Position numbers and translations under genes: made by a program. A stretch of DNA of 64,000 bases from Miltoncostaea oceani. Lineage in GTDB: Bacteria; Actinomycetota; Thermoleophilia; Miltoncostaeales; Miltoncostaeaceae. The notes beneath the pieces were generated by a model that did not search any database, had not been told where the DNA came from, and saw only the letters and a program-made list of their open reading frames with translations. Of this stretch, positions 9,224 through 17,575 are shown piece after piece (position 1 is the first letter of the stretch; the number at the start of each line of letters is the position of its first letter). The stretch covers positions 558,001 to 622,000 of the forward strand of contig NZ_CP064357.1 of assembly GCF_018141545.1 (NCBI RefSeq), written 5' to 3'.

Positions 9224-9949
9224 TCAGCGGCCCCCGGGGCCGTCCCCGCCGGGGTCCTGATCCGGGGGCCGGATGATCAGGGTGCGGTTGCGCACCTCGA
9301 TCTCCCCGGACTCCGCCAGCCGGCCGAGCGCGATCGTCACCGACTCGCGGACCGCGCCGACCATGTTCGCCAGCTCCTGGTGGGTGAGCCGCAGGTCCAG
9401 GCGGATGCCGTCGGGCGTCACGCGGCCCCACCGCTCGGCGAGCTGGCGCAGCTTCAGCAGCAGGCGGCGCTCCACCCGCGGCTCCAGGGCGATCGCCACG
9501 GCCAGCTCGCGCTCGGCGATCTGGGCGCTCAGCAGGCGGACCATGTTCGCGGCGAGCGCCGGGTCGGTCATCCAGGCCTCCATGCGGGCGCGGTCCACCA
9601 GGTGGACGGTGGAGTCCTCGATCGCGAAGCAGCGCACCTGCGGCGCGGAGGCGGCCCACGGCTCCAGGGGCCGCACGAGCAGGTCGCCCTGCTCCAGCAT
9701 CCCGATGGTGCGCTCCCGCTCCTCGGGCGCGATCACCGCGAGCGCGAGGCGCCCGTCGCCGACGACGCAGCAGAGCGCCCCGGTCGCGGCGACGTCCAGC
9801 TCCCCGCCCGCCGCGATCCGCACGGCGCGGAGCCCGTCGACCGCGGCCGCCAGCACCTCGTCGTCGAGCCCGGCGAACAGGTCGATCGTGGAGAGGTCGG
9901 ACACGGAGGGCCATACGGTAGCTGCTGGGCGCGTGCACCCATCAGACAC
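9224..9949 (-). CDS. Crp/Fnr-family transcriptional regulator
   Basis: A protein of 241 residues with an N-terminal cyclic-nucleotide-binding-like beta barrel (about 20-140), a long dimer helix and a C-terminal HTH_Crp winged helix (about 165-225; LTHQELANMVGAVRESV is the helix-turn-helix). No Fnr-type iron-sulfur cysteine cluster is visible, and the usual cAMP-binding Arg/Glu pattern is not obvious, so the effector is unknown. GTG codons at 9949 and 9904 could both start it; the domain begins just after the latter. Overlapping readings make the C-terminus unusually rich in Gly, Asp and Pro. Confidence 0.82.
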   Translation of the reverse strand: MSDGCTRPAATVWPSVSDLSTIDLFAGLDDEVLAAAVDGLRAVRIAAGGELDVAATGALCCVVGDGRLALAVIAPEERERTIGMLEQGDLLVRPLEPWAASAPQVRCFAIEDSTVHLVDRARMEAWMTDPALAANMVRLLSAQIAERELAVAIALEPRVERRLLLKLRQLAERWGRVTPDGIRLDLRLTHQELANMVGAVRESVTIALGRLAESGEIEVRNRTLIIRPPDQDPGGDGPGGR

Positions 9950-10268
9950 GGCAGGCGCCTGGGCTTCCCGCTCGCCTCGGCCGGTTGAGTGCCGTCATCT
10001 CATCGGCCTGGTGCTCACCCACCCGCAGGGCGTGCAGACGAGGCCCACCCGCCTCGCCCGCACCGCGCCCTGGGCCCGGCGCTCTCTAACGCCGGGCAGG
10101 CCGCTTTGCCCAGGTACATCACAAACCCCGTGCGCGCCAGGTGACAGAAGCTCTTACGGCGCTTGACTGAACACGACGACGCATTGGGAGCCGACGGCCC
10201 TCAGGGACGGCACCAGGCGGTGGCGTCAGCCTGCCGGCCTCGTGGCCCGTTGTCGGCATGTGCGTCAC
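9950..10268. other. Gap of about 320 bp
   Basis: Lies between the start of the Crp/Fnr gene and the end of the repeat-rich membrane protein gene. It should contain the Crp/Fnr promoter. No gene or structured element was recognised. Confidence 0.35.
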
Positions 10269-10832
10269 TCAGTCGAACTGGATGGCGTACCCCTGCCCCT
10301 GGCGGATCCTGGTGGCGTACTCACGGGTCGCGGGACGGAGGCGGCTGTAGACGGTGTCCCGGTAGGACATCCTCGCCCATGGCCCGACCGTGAAAGGCAA
10401 CTCGCGGCCGCGGGCGAGGCGCTTGAGCACGGGGTCGTCCTCGACGATCGAGGATCCGCCTCCGCTGCCGCCATCGGTCGCCTCATCGGCGGCGTCGGTC
10501 GTTGTGTCCACAGCGTCGTCGGTCGCATCGGTCGCCGCGTCCACCGCCTCGTCGGCGGCCTCGGTTGCGGTGTCGACCGCGCCCCCGCCGTTCTCGACGG
10601 CGTCGTCACCGGCCTCAGTGACCGTGTCGCGTGCCTCGTCGCCGGCGTTCGTGACGGCATCGATGCTGCTGTCCACCGTCCCCGATATGGAGTCGTCATC
10701 CCCCGTTGCGACGACAGCGATCGCGACGCCGCCGATGACGAGCAGCGCGACAAGGGCCGCCAGCCAGCCAAGGCCACGGCGGCGCCGACGCGGCGGCTCG
10801 GAGGGTCCGTCACCGGGTGCGCGTGTCGCCAT
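10269..10832 (-). CDS. Membrane-anchored protein with acidic helical repeats
   Basis: A protein of 187 residues: a basic, Arg/Pro-rich cytoplasmic N-terminus (1-21), one transmembrane helix (about 22-43), an extracytoplasmic segment (about 50-110) built from Asp/Ala/Thr/Val units such as DTATEAADEAV and DTTTDAADEAT, a Gly/Ser break, and a compact basic C-terminal part (about 125-187). The repeats should form an amphipathic acidic helix. Function is unknown. It heads a minus-strand group with a small protein and a channel-like protein, which suggests an envelope role. The stop lies in the non-coding gap to the left. Confidence 0.65.
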   Translation of the reverse strand: MATRAPGDGPSEPPRRRRRGLGWLAALVALLVIGGVAIAVVATGDDDSISGTVDSSIDAVTNAGDEARDTVTEAGDDAVENGGGAVDTATEAADEAVDAATDATDDAVDTTTDAADEATDGGSGGGSSIVEDDPVLKRLARGRELPFTVGPWARMSYRDTVYSRLRPATREYATRIRQGQGYAIQFD

Positions 10833-10883
10833 TGAATCCTCCTGATCCTGGTTTCGCGGTTCGCGCGTCGTAGCGGGGTTCGA

Positions 10884-11081
10884 TCAGAGGCTTGGGATCT
10901 TGCCGCCGAACCCGCCGAGTAGGTCCTTCGGGTCGACTCCGAACTTGGCGAGGAGTCCAGCGTCGCGGTCCGTGTCGACCTCATCCGGGAGTTCGCCCCG
11001 TGCCAGCTCGGCGCGATCGCCGTCGCCCCGCCCCTGCAACAGCTCGATGATCTGGTCCTTGGGGATCTTCATGTCGTGCAC
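10884..11081 (-). CDS. Small conserved-looking protein (65 residues)
   Basis: Starts MHDMKIPKDQIIELL, then an acidic helix and the segment LPDEVDTDRDAGLLAKFGVDPKDLL, ending in a glycine-rich tail. Small actinobacterial proteins with the same plan (helix, LPDxVDTD, FGVDPxDLL) are common, to my recollection, but have no assigned function. It sits between the repeat protein and the CmpX-like gene in the same orientation, with gaps of 51 and 83 bases. Confidence 0.65.
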   Translation of the reverse strand: MHDMKIPKDQIIELLQGRGDGDRAELARGELPDEVDTDRDAGLLAKFGVDPKDLLGGFGGKIPSL

Positions 11082-11164
11082 CTCTTGGTCGCGCCGCCCG
11101 GCCCTCGCGGGCCGGGCGGCTGTCAGGCCCGTCTCCGGAAGGGAGCGGACAGTGGTTCAGGCGC

Positions 11165-11983
11165 TCAGTGGGTGGAGCCCGAGACGGCGCCGGGGCCAGG
11201 GCCCGTGGTGCCGCCCTCCCCCTCGGACCGCTTCTGATCCACCTTCTCCTGGGCCTCGTCCTTGCGCTCGGCGGCTCGGTCCTTGGCGAGCGCGAGCTCC
11301 TCCTTGGCCTGCGGCATCGCCTGCTGCCCCTTCTCGTAGGCCCCGTCGAGCAGCCGCTGCGCGGCGTTGCGACCGCCGAGGCCGAAGGCGAGTGCCGCGG
11401 CGAGGACGATGCCGCCGAGCACGATGTAGAACATGCCGACGACGATCTGGGTGGCGATCTCGAGCTGCACCAGCGCCATGAAGACGGCGACGGTCAGCAC
11501 GAGCACCGGAACGATGCTCGCGGCGATCTTGCCGAGGGCCGTGTCGCCCATCAGCTTCGCGATGGCGCCGCCGACGATGCCGGCGATCGCGATCGCGACG
11601 ACGAGGATGATGATCGCGGCGACGACGTTGGGCAGGTACGCCACTACCGCGGCGACGGCGTTGTTGAGGGCCTCGATGCCGAGCGTCGAGATGGCCAGCA
11701 GGACACCGGTCAGGAACACGAACCAGAACGCGATCGACGCGATCACCGCGCTCGGGGTGAACCCCGATGCGTACTGGGTGACGTATTCACCGTACTTGCC
11801 CGACCGCACGGCCCGGTCGATGCCCGCGGAGGACAGCGCCTTGGCGATGACCTTGCGGACGATCTTTGCCACCACATAGAAGATGAGGAGGATCACCAGC
11901 GCGCCGATCAGACGCGGCAACCAGGTGAACAGCTCATCGGAGAAGTTCTGGAAGCTGTCGCCGATGTCGAGTGCGAGGATCAT
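11165..11983 (-). CDS. CmpX/MscS-like transmembrane-helix protein
   Basis: A protein of 272 residues with about five hydrophobic helices (near 20-42, 75-100, 110-140, 150-175, 180-200) and a charged coiled C-terminus (about 215-272). The repeated pattern of a helix followed by a short amphipathic loop (LPRLIGALVILLIFYVVAKI and, later, LPNVVAAIIILVVAIAIAGIV) matches the conserved TM-helix repeat of the CmpX group, related to small-conductance mechanosensitive channels. No MscS beta domain is seen. It probably acts in membrane tension or envelope stress. The gene is in a same-strand group with the GlsB-like gene upstream. Confidence 0.78.
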   Translation of the reverse strand: MILALDIGDSFQNFSDELFTWLPRLIGALVILLIFYVVAKIVRKVIAKALSSAGIDRAVRSGKYGEYVTQYASGFTPSAVIASIAFWFVFLTGVLLAISTLGIEALNNAVAAVVAYLPNVVAAIIILVVAIAIAGIVGGAIAKLMGDTALGKIAASIVPVLVLTVAVFMALVQLEIATQIVVGMFYIVLGGIVLAAALAFGLGGRNAAQRLLDGAYEKGQQAMPQAKEELALAKDRAAERKDEAQEKVDQKRSEGEGGTTGPGPGAVSGSTH

Positions 11984-12020
11984 TCAAGACTTCCTTCCGT
12001 TGTTGTCGTCTCCCCAGCCC

Positions 12021-12314
12021 TCACCGGTGGTGCCGGCTGCGAGGGTCGGGTGTGTTCTGCCGGCCGGTGACGACGCGGTAGAGGATCAGCAGGATCAACG
12101 CGCCGACGATGGCGGTGATCCAGGTGGAGAGGTCGAAGAACTCATCGATCGGGTCCGCATCGAGGAGCAGCCCGGCGAGGAACCCACCGGCGAGGGCGCC
12201 GGCGACGCCGACCAGCATCGTCAGGACGATTCCGCCGGGGTCCCTTCCCGGCATGGTCGCCTTGGCGATGAGGCCGGCCAGCAGGCCGAGAACCACGAAC
12301 GCGATGAATCCCAT
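12021..12314 (-). CDS. GlsB/YeaQ/YmgE-family stress membrane protein
   Basis: A small membrane protein (97 residues from the ATG) with three hydrophobic segments and the family's glycine-rich repeats: GLLAGLIAK, PGRDPGGI and a second helix full of GA pairs. The central PGRDPGG loop is diagnostic of the transglycosylase-associated protein family, which is induced by envelope or general stress. The ATG at 12314 overlaps the stop of a small upstream reading frame as TGATG, so translational coupling is likely; TTG at 12317 is an alternative start. Confidence 0.85.
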   Translation of the reverse strand: MGFIAFVVLGLLAGLIAKATMPGRDPGGIVLTMLVGVAGALAGGFLAGLLLDADPIDEFFDLSTWITAIVGALILLILYRVVTGRQNTPDPRSRHHR

Positions 12315-12523
12315 CAACTGCTCGCCGTGTCGTCGTGGCCGACGGCGTGGACCTCGGCGCTGCCCGGTTCAACGGGCCTGCACACGCCGTGGAGGAGGTC
12401 ATGCGAACCTCCGCGGTCGGACGGTCTGGAGTCGTCCGCGGGATCGGTCACGTCGAGCTCCAAACGGGTGCCCAAGTGCACCGTTCCGCGCACACGCAGG
12501 CGACGCGCAGCTCCTCCTCGCAC
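12314..12523 (-). CDS. Small possible protein coupled to the GlsB-like gene
   Basis: A frame of up to 69 residues whose TGA overlaps the ATG of the GlsB-like gene. The part TVHLGTRLELDVTDPADDS looks like a beta strand with an acidic loop; the N-terminal ten residues are Arg/Ala-rich and may not be translated. No good ribosome site is seen, and the start (GTG at 12523, 12493 or 12481) is open. No family is recognised. Confidence 0.35.
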   Translation of the reverse strand: MRGGAARRLRVRGTVHLGTRLELDVTDPADDSRPSDRGGSHDLLHGVCRPVEPGSAEVHAVGHDDTASS

Positions 12524-12703
12524 CGGGTCAGGGAATCCCCCATGCCGTCGTACCTTTCGCCAGGGGCGGCGCGGGTCGCGTCACCGTTCGGAGGGCCCCT
12601 CTACCCCCGCGGCACCCCGCCAACCGCGGATCCTTGACATCTCGCGAAATGCGCCACGGGGCCCACGCGGTGCTGTCTCACATCGTCCGCGACGGGTGCA
12701 CCG

Positions 12704-14140
12704 GTGCCGGTCGTGCGGCAAGCTGGAGGAGTGCCGGACATCCCTGAAACGGACCCCGAGTCCCCGCGGGGCCAGCGCCGCGCCGACGCGGTGCGCAGCC
12801 GGGAGCGGATCATCGCCGCCGCCGAGCGACTCCTCCGCCAGTCCACCGCCGTCACCGTCGGGGAGATCGCCGCAGCGGCCGGTGTGTCTCGTGCGACGGT
12901 TTACCGGCACTTCGGGGGTCGCGAGGGCGTCCTCGGCGCCGTCTCCGGCGACGCCGACATGCCGCGTGCGGTGGACGAGGGCAAGCACCAGCCCGCCGGG
13001 CGTCTGGGGCGGTCACGGCCGGTGGTGCTCGACCCGATCCACGTGCTCGACGTGGTGCCCCCCGCGCAGCTGCCCAGTCAGCTCGTCGCTGAGGCGCGAC
13101 GCGTCGCCCAGGTACCCGTCGCCCTCTACGTCCTCGACATCGACGGGACGCACCTGCTGCGTGTCGCCGGCCCGGATGACTTACCGGACGCGATCGAGAC
13201 CCCGCTCGCCGTGGGGCCGGAACTCGATGCCGACGGACTCGGACAGGTACATGAGCGGTTGCGACAGTTCCCCGGGACCCACATCTTCCCGCTGTGGTTG
13301 AGGGGACGGGCGATCGGTGTCCTGATCGCGCTCGGGCAACCCGCCGACTCCCTGCTCGACATGGCGCGACAGGCCGCCGCCGCGATCACACTCGCCGACC
13401 GCTACACCGACGCCTTCGCGCAGGCGCAACGCCGCAAGCGACCACTCGCGGCGGCGGAGATCCAGCAGAGCCTCCTGCCCCCGCGGATCTCGCGGGTCTC
13501 CGGGGGTGAGGTCGCCGGCAACGTCCTCCCGTGTTACGACGTGGCAGGCGACTGGTTCGATGTCGTGGAGAACACCGACGGATTGTGGATCACCCTCGCC
13601 GATGGGCTCGGGGGATCGACCGTCGCCGCCGCCAGCAGCGCCGTCGCGCTCGGCGCACTCCGCGCGAGCCGAAGAAGCGGCGCCGATGTCCCGGAGGCGT
13701 TGATCGCCATGCACCAGACCCTCCGTGAGATGCCCGGGCCGCGCGCCGAGATGACGGCACTCGCGATTCACTGGGACTCGGGGACGTCGACGCTCAGGAT
13801 GGTGAGCTGCGGCCACGTCCCCCCCGTCATCATCCGCGCCGACGGGTCCGCAGAGCGCGTCCACATCCCGGCAGGACGGGGCCTTGGTGGGCGCGCCAGC
13901 CCGAACCCCGAGGAGGTCAGGTCTACCCTGGGAGTGGGCGATCGCCTCGTGATGGTCTCCGACGGCGTCGTTCGGTCAGGCCCCGGGCAGGCGGGCATCG
14001 GCGTGGACGGCCTGATCCGGGCGGCGCTGCGAGCCGGGAGGACTGCATCCGCGACGGTCCGGGAGATCCACACCGAAGTCCTCCGCTCAAGCCCCGAGGG
14101 GCTCGCAGACGACGCGACCGCAGTGTGCCTGTCCCTCTGA
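12704..14140 (+). CDS. TetR DNA-binding domain fused to a SpoIIE-type phosphatase
   Basis: A protein of up to 478 residues. Residues about 25-85 are a typical TetR N-terminal helix-turn-helix (RERIIAAAERLL, then VTVGEIAAAAGVSRATVYRHFG). In place of the ligand domain comes a GAF-like region (about 120-245), a helix with the RsbU-type linker EIQQSLLPP, and a C-terminal PP2C/SpoIIE phosphatase (about 270-478). The phosphatase keeps the acidic metal motifs GDWFD, LADGLG, VSDGV and DDATAV. It may link promoter binding to dephosphorylation of a STAS protein; one is encoded just downstream on the other strand (14279). In-frame GTG starts lie at 12704, 12713 and 12731; no site decides between them. 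Confidence 0.82.
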   Translation: MPVVRQAGGVPDIPETDPESPRGQRRADAVRSRERIIAAAERLLRQSTAVTVGEIAAAAGVSRATVYRHFGGREGVLGAVSGDADMPRAVDEGKHQPAGRLGRSRPVVLDPIHVLDVVPPAQLPSQLVAEARRVAQVPVALYVLDIDGTHLLRVAGPDDLPDAIETPLAVGPELDADGLGQVHERLRQFPGTHIFPLWLRGRAIGVLIALGQPADSLLDMARQAAAAITLADRYTDAFAQAQRRKRPLAAAEIQQSLLPPRISRVSGGEVAGNVLPCYDVAGDWFDVVENTDGLWITLADGLGGSTVAAASSAVALGALRASRRSGADVPEALIAMHQTLREMPGPRAEMTALAIHWDSGTSTLRMVSCGHVPPVIIRADGSAERVHIPAGRGLGGRASPNPEEVRSTLGVGDRLVMVSDGVVRSGPGQAGIGVDGLIRAALRAGRTASATVREIHTEVLRSSPEGLADDATAVCLSL

Positions 14141-14263
14141 GACCGGACGGTCGGTCGACACCGCCAGGCGACGACGGATGACGCGCCCTCGGGCGCAGAG
14201 CCTCCCCCTGGGGACGCCCCAGCGAAGGCCACCACCAGGACGAACCGGGGGGTCCGGCTGTTC

Positions 14264-14299
14264 GCGTGTGGCCCGCCGTCAGGGCGTCAGGCCACACGC
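14264..14299. terminator. Possible bidirectional terminator between convergent genes
   Basis: GCGTGTGGC pairs perfectly with GCCACACGC across an 18-base loop, between the convergent TetR-SpoIIE and STAS genes. The right arm overlaps the last codons of the STAS gene, and there is no T tract, so the call is tentative. Confidence 0.35.
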
Positions 14300-14569
14300 C
14301 CCAAGGAGCGGGATGTGCTCGATGCGTGCACGGTCCACGACGAGGCGACCGCCGTGCGAGTGAAGATTGCGATGCGCTCGCCGGAGCAGGGCAAGACCGA
14401 CGGCGTCGATGACCTCGACCGCTCGTAGATCCACATGGACGGTGGCCGAGGTCTCCGCAGATACCGACTCGAGCATCGCCGCGGCATCGGCCGCTCCCCA
14501 GATGTCGAGGTCACCCGAGAGGACCAGCAGAACGACTCCGTCATCGGTTCGGACGGCGGACGCGCTCAC
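14279..14569 (-). CDS. STAS-domain anti-sigma factor antagonist
   Basis: A single STAS domain of about 96 residues: strand VVLLVLSGDLDI, helix AADAAAMLESV, strand VHVDLRAVEVIDAVGLALL and a final helix. RsbV/SpoIIAA-type proteins bind an anti-sigma kinase unless phosphorylated on a serine in the DSSG motif. Here that motif reads VIDAVGL, so the usual phosphorylatable serine is replaced by Ala-Val, and the protein may be a constitutive or non-phosphorylated binder. The frame extends upstream to 14728 without a clear start; GTG at 14569 fits the domain edge, GTG at 14614 is also possible. Confidence 0.75.
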   Translation of the reverse strand: MSASAVRTDDGVVLLVLSGDLDIWGAADAAAMLESVSAETSATVHVDLRAVEVIDAVGLALLRRAHRNLHSHGGRLVVDRARIEHIPLLGACGLTP

Positions 14570-14738
14570 GCGACATCCGTCCAGTCCATGATCTGCAAGC
14601 GCATCGCTTCTCACTCCGGTCGACCGACGTTCGTTCCTACCCGCGCGGCGTGGGAACCCGAACCCCCAAGCCGTTGAGGTCGCCGGCGGGTGGGCGCGCG
14701 CCCCGACCACAGGACGCGCGCCACCCACCGACCCGGGG

Positions 14739-15551
14739 TCAGCTGACCACGGGCACCCGCGTGTTGATGGCCGGGTCGTCGGGGGTCCGCTTGGACACCT
14801 CGTCGAACGAGTAGAAGCTGCCGGGGGCGGAGCCCTCGGCGCCGAAGCCGAAGCCGGCCGCCTGCAACTGCGCGACGGCCGTCTCGATCCGGGTGAAGCC
14901 CTTCTGACCGACGTTCGGGGCGTCCAGCGCCTCCTCGCGCTGACTGAACTTCATGAAGACGCGGTCGTTGCCGAGCTTGCCCAGCGACTGGCGGGCGAGC
15001 GCCCGGTGCACGGCCTCGGCACCCATGAACTCGGCGGTCGTGGCCGCGAGGGCCCCGCTGCCGCGGTTGCCGAACTCGATCGTCCCGATCAGGTAGGCGT
15101 TGATGAAGATCTGGTCGCCGACCTCGAGGGTGCTGAGCAGGCCCTCGCGGCTCGCGAACACCGCGTCCGGCACCCAGATCTTCTTGGTGACCGGCCGGCC
15201 GCCGACGCCCTTGCTCGTCAGCACCTGGTAGTGGATGAGCTCCTCACGCGCCGCGGCCTTGATGTTGGCCTGCGTCACGTCGTCGCCACCCAGGCCGCGC
15301 TCCCAGCCGATGGTGTTGACGATCGTCGCCAGCACCTCGGCGGTCGCCGCGACGTTCAGGATGGTCTGCGGGTCGTTGCGCACCCGGCCGTGCTTGCCCT
15401 TGGTGGCCGAGGCCACGCCCGGGATCGCGAGCAGGCCGAGGCCACCGAGGGTCGCCGTGGCACCTGCGACGAACTGGCGGCGCGTCGAGGCGGACTCCCC
15501 GGCGTGCTGCTCCTCGATGGACTTCCCGACGAGGTCGAGAGGATCTGACAT
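14739..15551 (-). CDS. Tat-exported ferritin-like domain protein
   Basis: A protein of 270 residues. A twin-arginine signal lies at about 22-50 (STRRQF at 22-27, then a Gly/Ala/Leu-rich stretch ending in ASA). The mature part resembles the exported ferritin-like family of bacteria, with long helices carrying Glu/His pairs (for example EELIHYQVL and GAEAVHRALA), which usually hold a di-metal site. The reaction is unknown. ATG at 15551 has AAGGCAAGGA directly upstream. It follows the secreted FN3-like protein gene by 68 bases in the same direction, so both are probably co-transcribed. Confidence 0.78.
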   Translation of the reverse strand: MSDPLDLVGKSIEEQHAGESASTRRQFVAGATATLGGLGLLAIPGVASATKGKHGRVRNDPQTILNVAATAEVLATIVNTIGWERGLGGDDVTQANIKAAAREELIHYQVLTSKGVGGRPVTKKIWVPDAVFASREGLLSTLEVGDQIFINAYLIGTIEFGNRGSGALAATTAEFMGAEAVHRALARQSLGKLGNDRVFMKFSQREEALDAPNVGQKGFTRIETAVAQLQAAGFGFGAEGSAPGSFYSFDEVSKRTPDDPAINTRVPVVS

Positions 15552-15619
15552 TCCTTGCCTTCCGTCGTGTTGCGTGGATGCGGCCCGGAAAAGGCGCGAG
15601 AGGTCGCGCCCTGGATGGC

Positions 15620-16636
15620 TCAGCCGCGGAGGCCGAGCGGCGGGGTCGGACCGCGGGTCACCAGCCACGCGCTGAGGCGCTCGCCGGCACGCTTCGCGAC
15701 CGGGAGGGTGAACCGGCCGCGGGCGGTCAGGGTCACCCGGTCGGGGACACGTCCCACCAGCGACCGCGGCACCCCGAGGGCGATCGTCGCGAACGGGATG
15801 TGCGGCCGGACCTCGGCCACCACCCCCGTGCGTCCCGGGCCCGCGGGCCGCAGGACGATGCGCGGACGCAACGTCAACTCGAACGTCGAACGGCCGATCG
15901 GAGGGCCGTAACGGCGGGCGGAGCGCGGACCGACCCCCGGCCACACCACCCACACATAGGTGCGTCCCTGGCGCAGCACACCCTCCGGCACCCGCAGACG
16001 GTTGCCCGTCGGCCACGCGTTCAGCACGCGGCGGGTGCCGCGGAAGACCTGCACGTTGTAGTGACCGGCCCCCCGCGTCGCGCGCCAGCGCAACGTCGGC
16101 GTCTGCCACGGGAGCCAGCTCGCCGCACCGGGGCTCAGCAGACGGCCGAACGCGGCCGCCACCTCCCCCGGGGCCGGCGGCGCGGCGGCGACCGCCGGCG
16201 GCCGCGCCGCGGGGTCCTCGTCGATCGGGACCACCGGGACGGGCGTGAGGTCCACCGCCGGCTCGGGGTCGCCGGTCGCCGGGTCCTCCACCGGGGCGAT
16301 CGGCGCCGGGTCGGTGCCCTCCGCCGGGGGCGGCGCCAGCCCCGGAAGCTCCCCACGCAGGTCGACCTGCGCCTCGGCGCCCCAGTCGGCGCAGTCGCTC
16401 GGCTTCTCACCCATGCACGCGTCGCCCACCGCCACCGGGGACGGTGACGGCCGCCCGTCCGGCGCCACGGCCGCCACGGGGACCGCGGCGGCGATCGGGC
16501 CGCCGAGGAACCGCTCCGGCACCGCGACCGGGATGTCGGCGACGGCCACCCCCGGGGCGACCAACGCGATGGCCCCGGCGAGTGCCGGGGGCACGACGCG
16601 GAGGAGGGCGGACCTGCGGCGGGGAGGCGGCATCAC
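15620..16636 (-). CDS. Secreted protein with Pro-rich linker and FN3-like domain
   Basis: A protein of 338 residues: a signal peptide (1-33, cut after VAVA), a short N-terminal part with FLGGPI, a long Pro/Ala/Asp linker (about 95-165), and a beta-rich C-terminal domain (about 175-338). The last includes YNVQVFRGTRRVLNAW and RTYVWVVWPG, reminiscent of fibronectin type III strands. It is clearly homologous to the protein at 62555-63517: both share the N-terminal FLGGPI and almost the whole C-terminal domain, down to the final GPTPPxGLRG. A two-cysteine motif near 74-82 (ACMGEKPSDC) is also shared in spacing. Function is unknown, probably structural or binding at the cell surface. Confidence 0.75.
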   Translation of the reverse strand: MMPPPRRRSALLRVVPPALAGAIALVAPGVAVADIPVAVPERFLGGPIAAAVPVAAVAPDGRPSPSPVAVGDACMGEKPSDCADWGAEAQVDLRGELPGLAPPPAEGTDPAPIAPVEDPATGDPEPAVDLTPVPVVPIDEDPAARPPAVAAAPPAPGEVAAAFGRLLSPGAASWLPWQTPTLRWRATRGAGHYNVQVFRGTRRVLNAWPTGNRLRVPEGVLRQGRTYVWVVWPGVGPRSARRYGPPIGRSTFELTLRPRIVLRPAGPGRTGVVAEVRPHIPFATIALGVPRSLVGRVPDRVTLTARGRFTLPVAKRAGERLSAWLVTRGPTPPLGLRG

Positions 16637-17100
16637 ACCGGGGTTCGCAGCACCCGCCCCGGCGGATCACCCGACTGCGGGAACGTAAGCCGGCGGCGTT
16701 CCGTTAGACCGGTCCTGAGTGAGAAACGCCACCCACTGGCAGGCGGGCCCACTCCGCCGGTAGCCGCGAGGGATGGTGCGACGGCACAGGCGGACGAGGA
16801 ACGCGGTTGCGTGAGGGCCGGAAAGAAGTAGATGCGCGCTTGCTCTGGTTTGCCATTTTATTTCGGCGCGGCGCCCTTGATTTCCGGCTCCCGTGAAGCG
16901 GGCGCCCCCCGACGGGGCTGCGTGCCGCGTGCTGTGGACTTGCCGCGATCGGGGACGGCGGGAATGCGAGCCCCCTGACTACCCCCCCTGCACCGATATC
17001 CGTGCCATCACCCTCGGGCGCCCGGTCGGTACGTCAGGGCCTCGCTATACCGCCCTGGATCTAGAAGGCGGCTCGGGCCCCGGAAGGACCGCCGCGATGG
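16637..17100. other. Gap of about 460 bp
   Basis: Includes the upstream region of the secreted protein gene. A short AT-richer patch (about 16848-16866, with ATTTTATTTC) stands out from the surroundings and could be part of a promoter. No gene seen. Confidence 0.35.
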
Positions 17101-17331
17101 TCAAACCGCCCGCGGCGTCGACGCCCGACCCGTTGAGGCTATCCGCCGGACCGCGTCGATCGGCAGGTGCACATAGAGGCCGTGAGCGAGCACCACGCAG
17201 ACGCCGTCGTCGACGAAGCGCACCATCGCGACATCCCCTGACGCGAGGGCCCTCAACGAGCCCCGCCCGACGTGAACACGCCGGAGGACCTCAACCTCGT
17301 CACCCGGTCGCAGTCCATGAGCCACGGTCAC
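17101..17331 (-). CDS. Small beta-rich protein, family A (first copy)
   Basis: A protein of 76 residues from GTG 17331 (the frame opens at 17400). It alternates short strands and turns: LRPGDEVEVLRRV, DVAMVRFVDDGVCVVLAHGLYVHLPIDAVRRI. The plan matches the protein at 39306-39509, which has YEVGDVVCLLRSV and DEGVVIQVGDHFLALHVGG. Both look like small SH3-like barrels. No family or function is recognised. It is monocistronic, convergent with nothing close by. The GTG has only a weak ribosome site. Confidence 0.5.
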   Translation of the reverse strand: MTVAHGLRPGDEVEVLRRVHVGRGSLRALASGDVAMVRFVDDGVCVVLAHGLYVHLPIDAVRRIASTGRASTPRAV

Positions 17332-17575
17332 CAACCCCAAGGGGGAACACCCGATGCCGTCGGACCCTAGACCGACGTTTGCCGCGACGCCACAACTCAA
17401 AAGTGCGTGAATCGTCGGCGGTCCGGTGGGCGTGATCGCCTAGGTGCGCCAAAGAGATTCACCGGCGCACCTGCGTGAATCTCAGGTGCGTGGCTCCGCG
17501 GCTTCCCCTGCGCTCCGCTCGGCTCCCGCGTCCGGCAGACTGGCGCGACACGACCCGAACACCCGGAGGGAGTCG

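Noticed and set aside
8416-9276. Plus-strand frame of 286 codons in the gap before the Crp/Fnr gene
   Set aside because: Biased composition without domains; it overlaps the end of the Crp/Fnr gene and the phosphatase relic.
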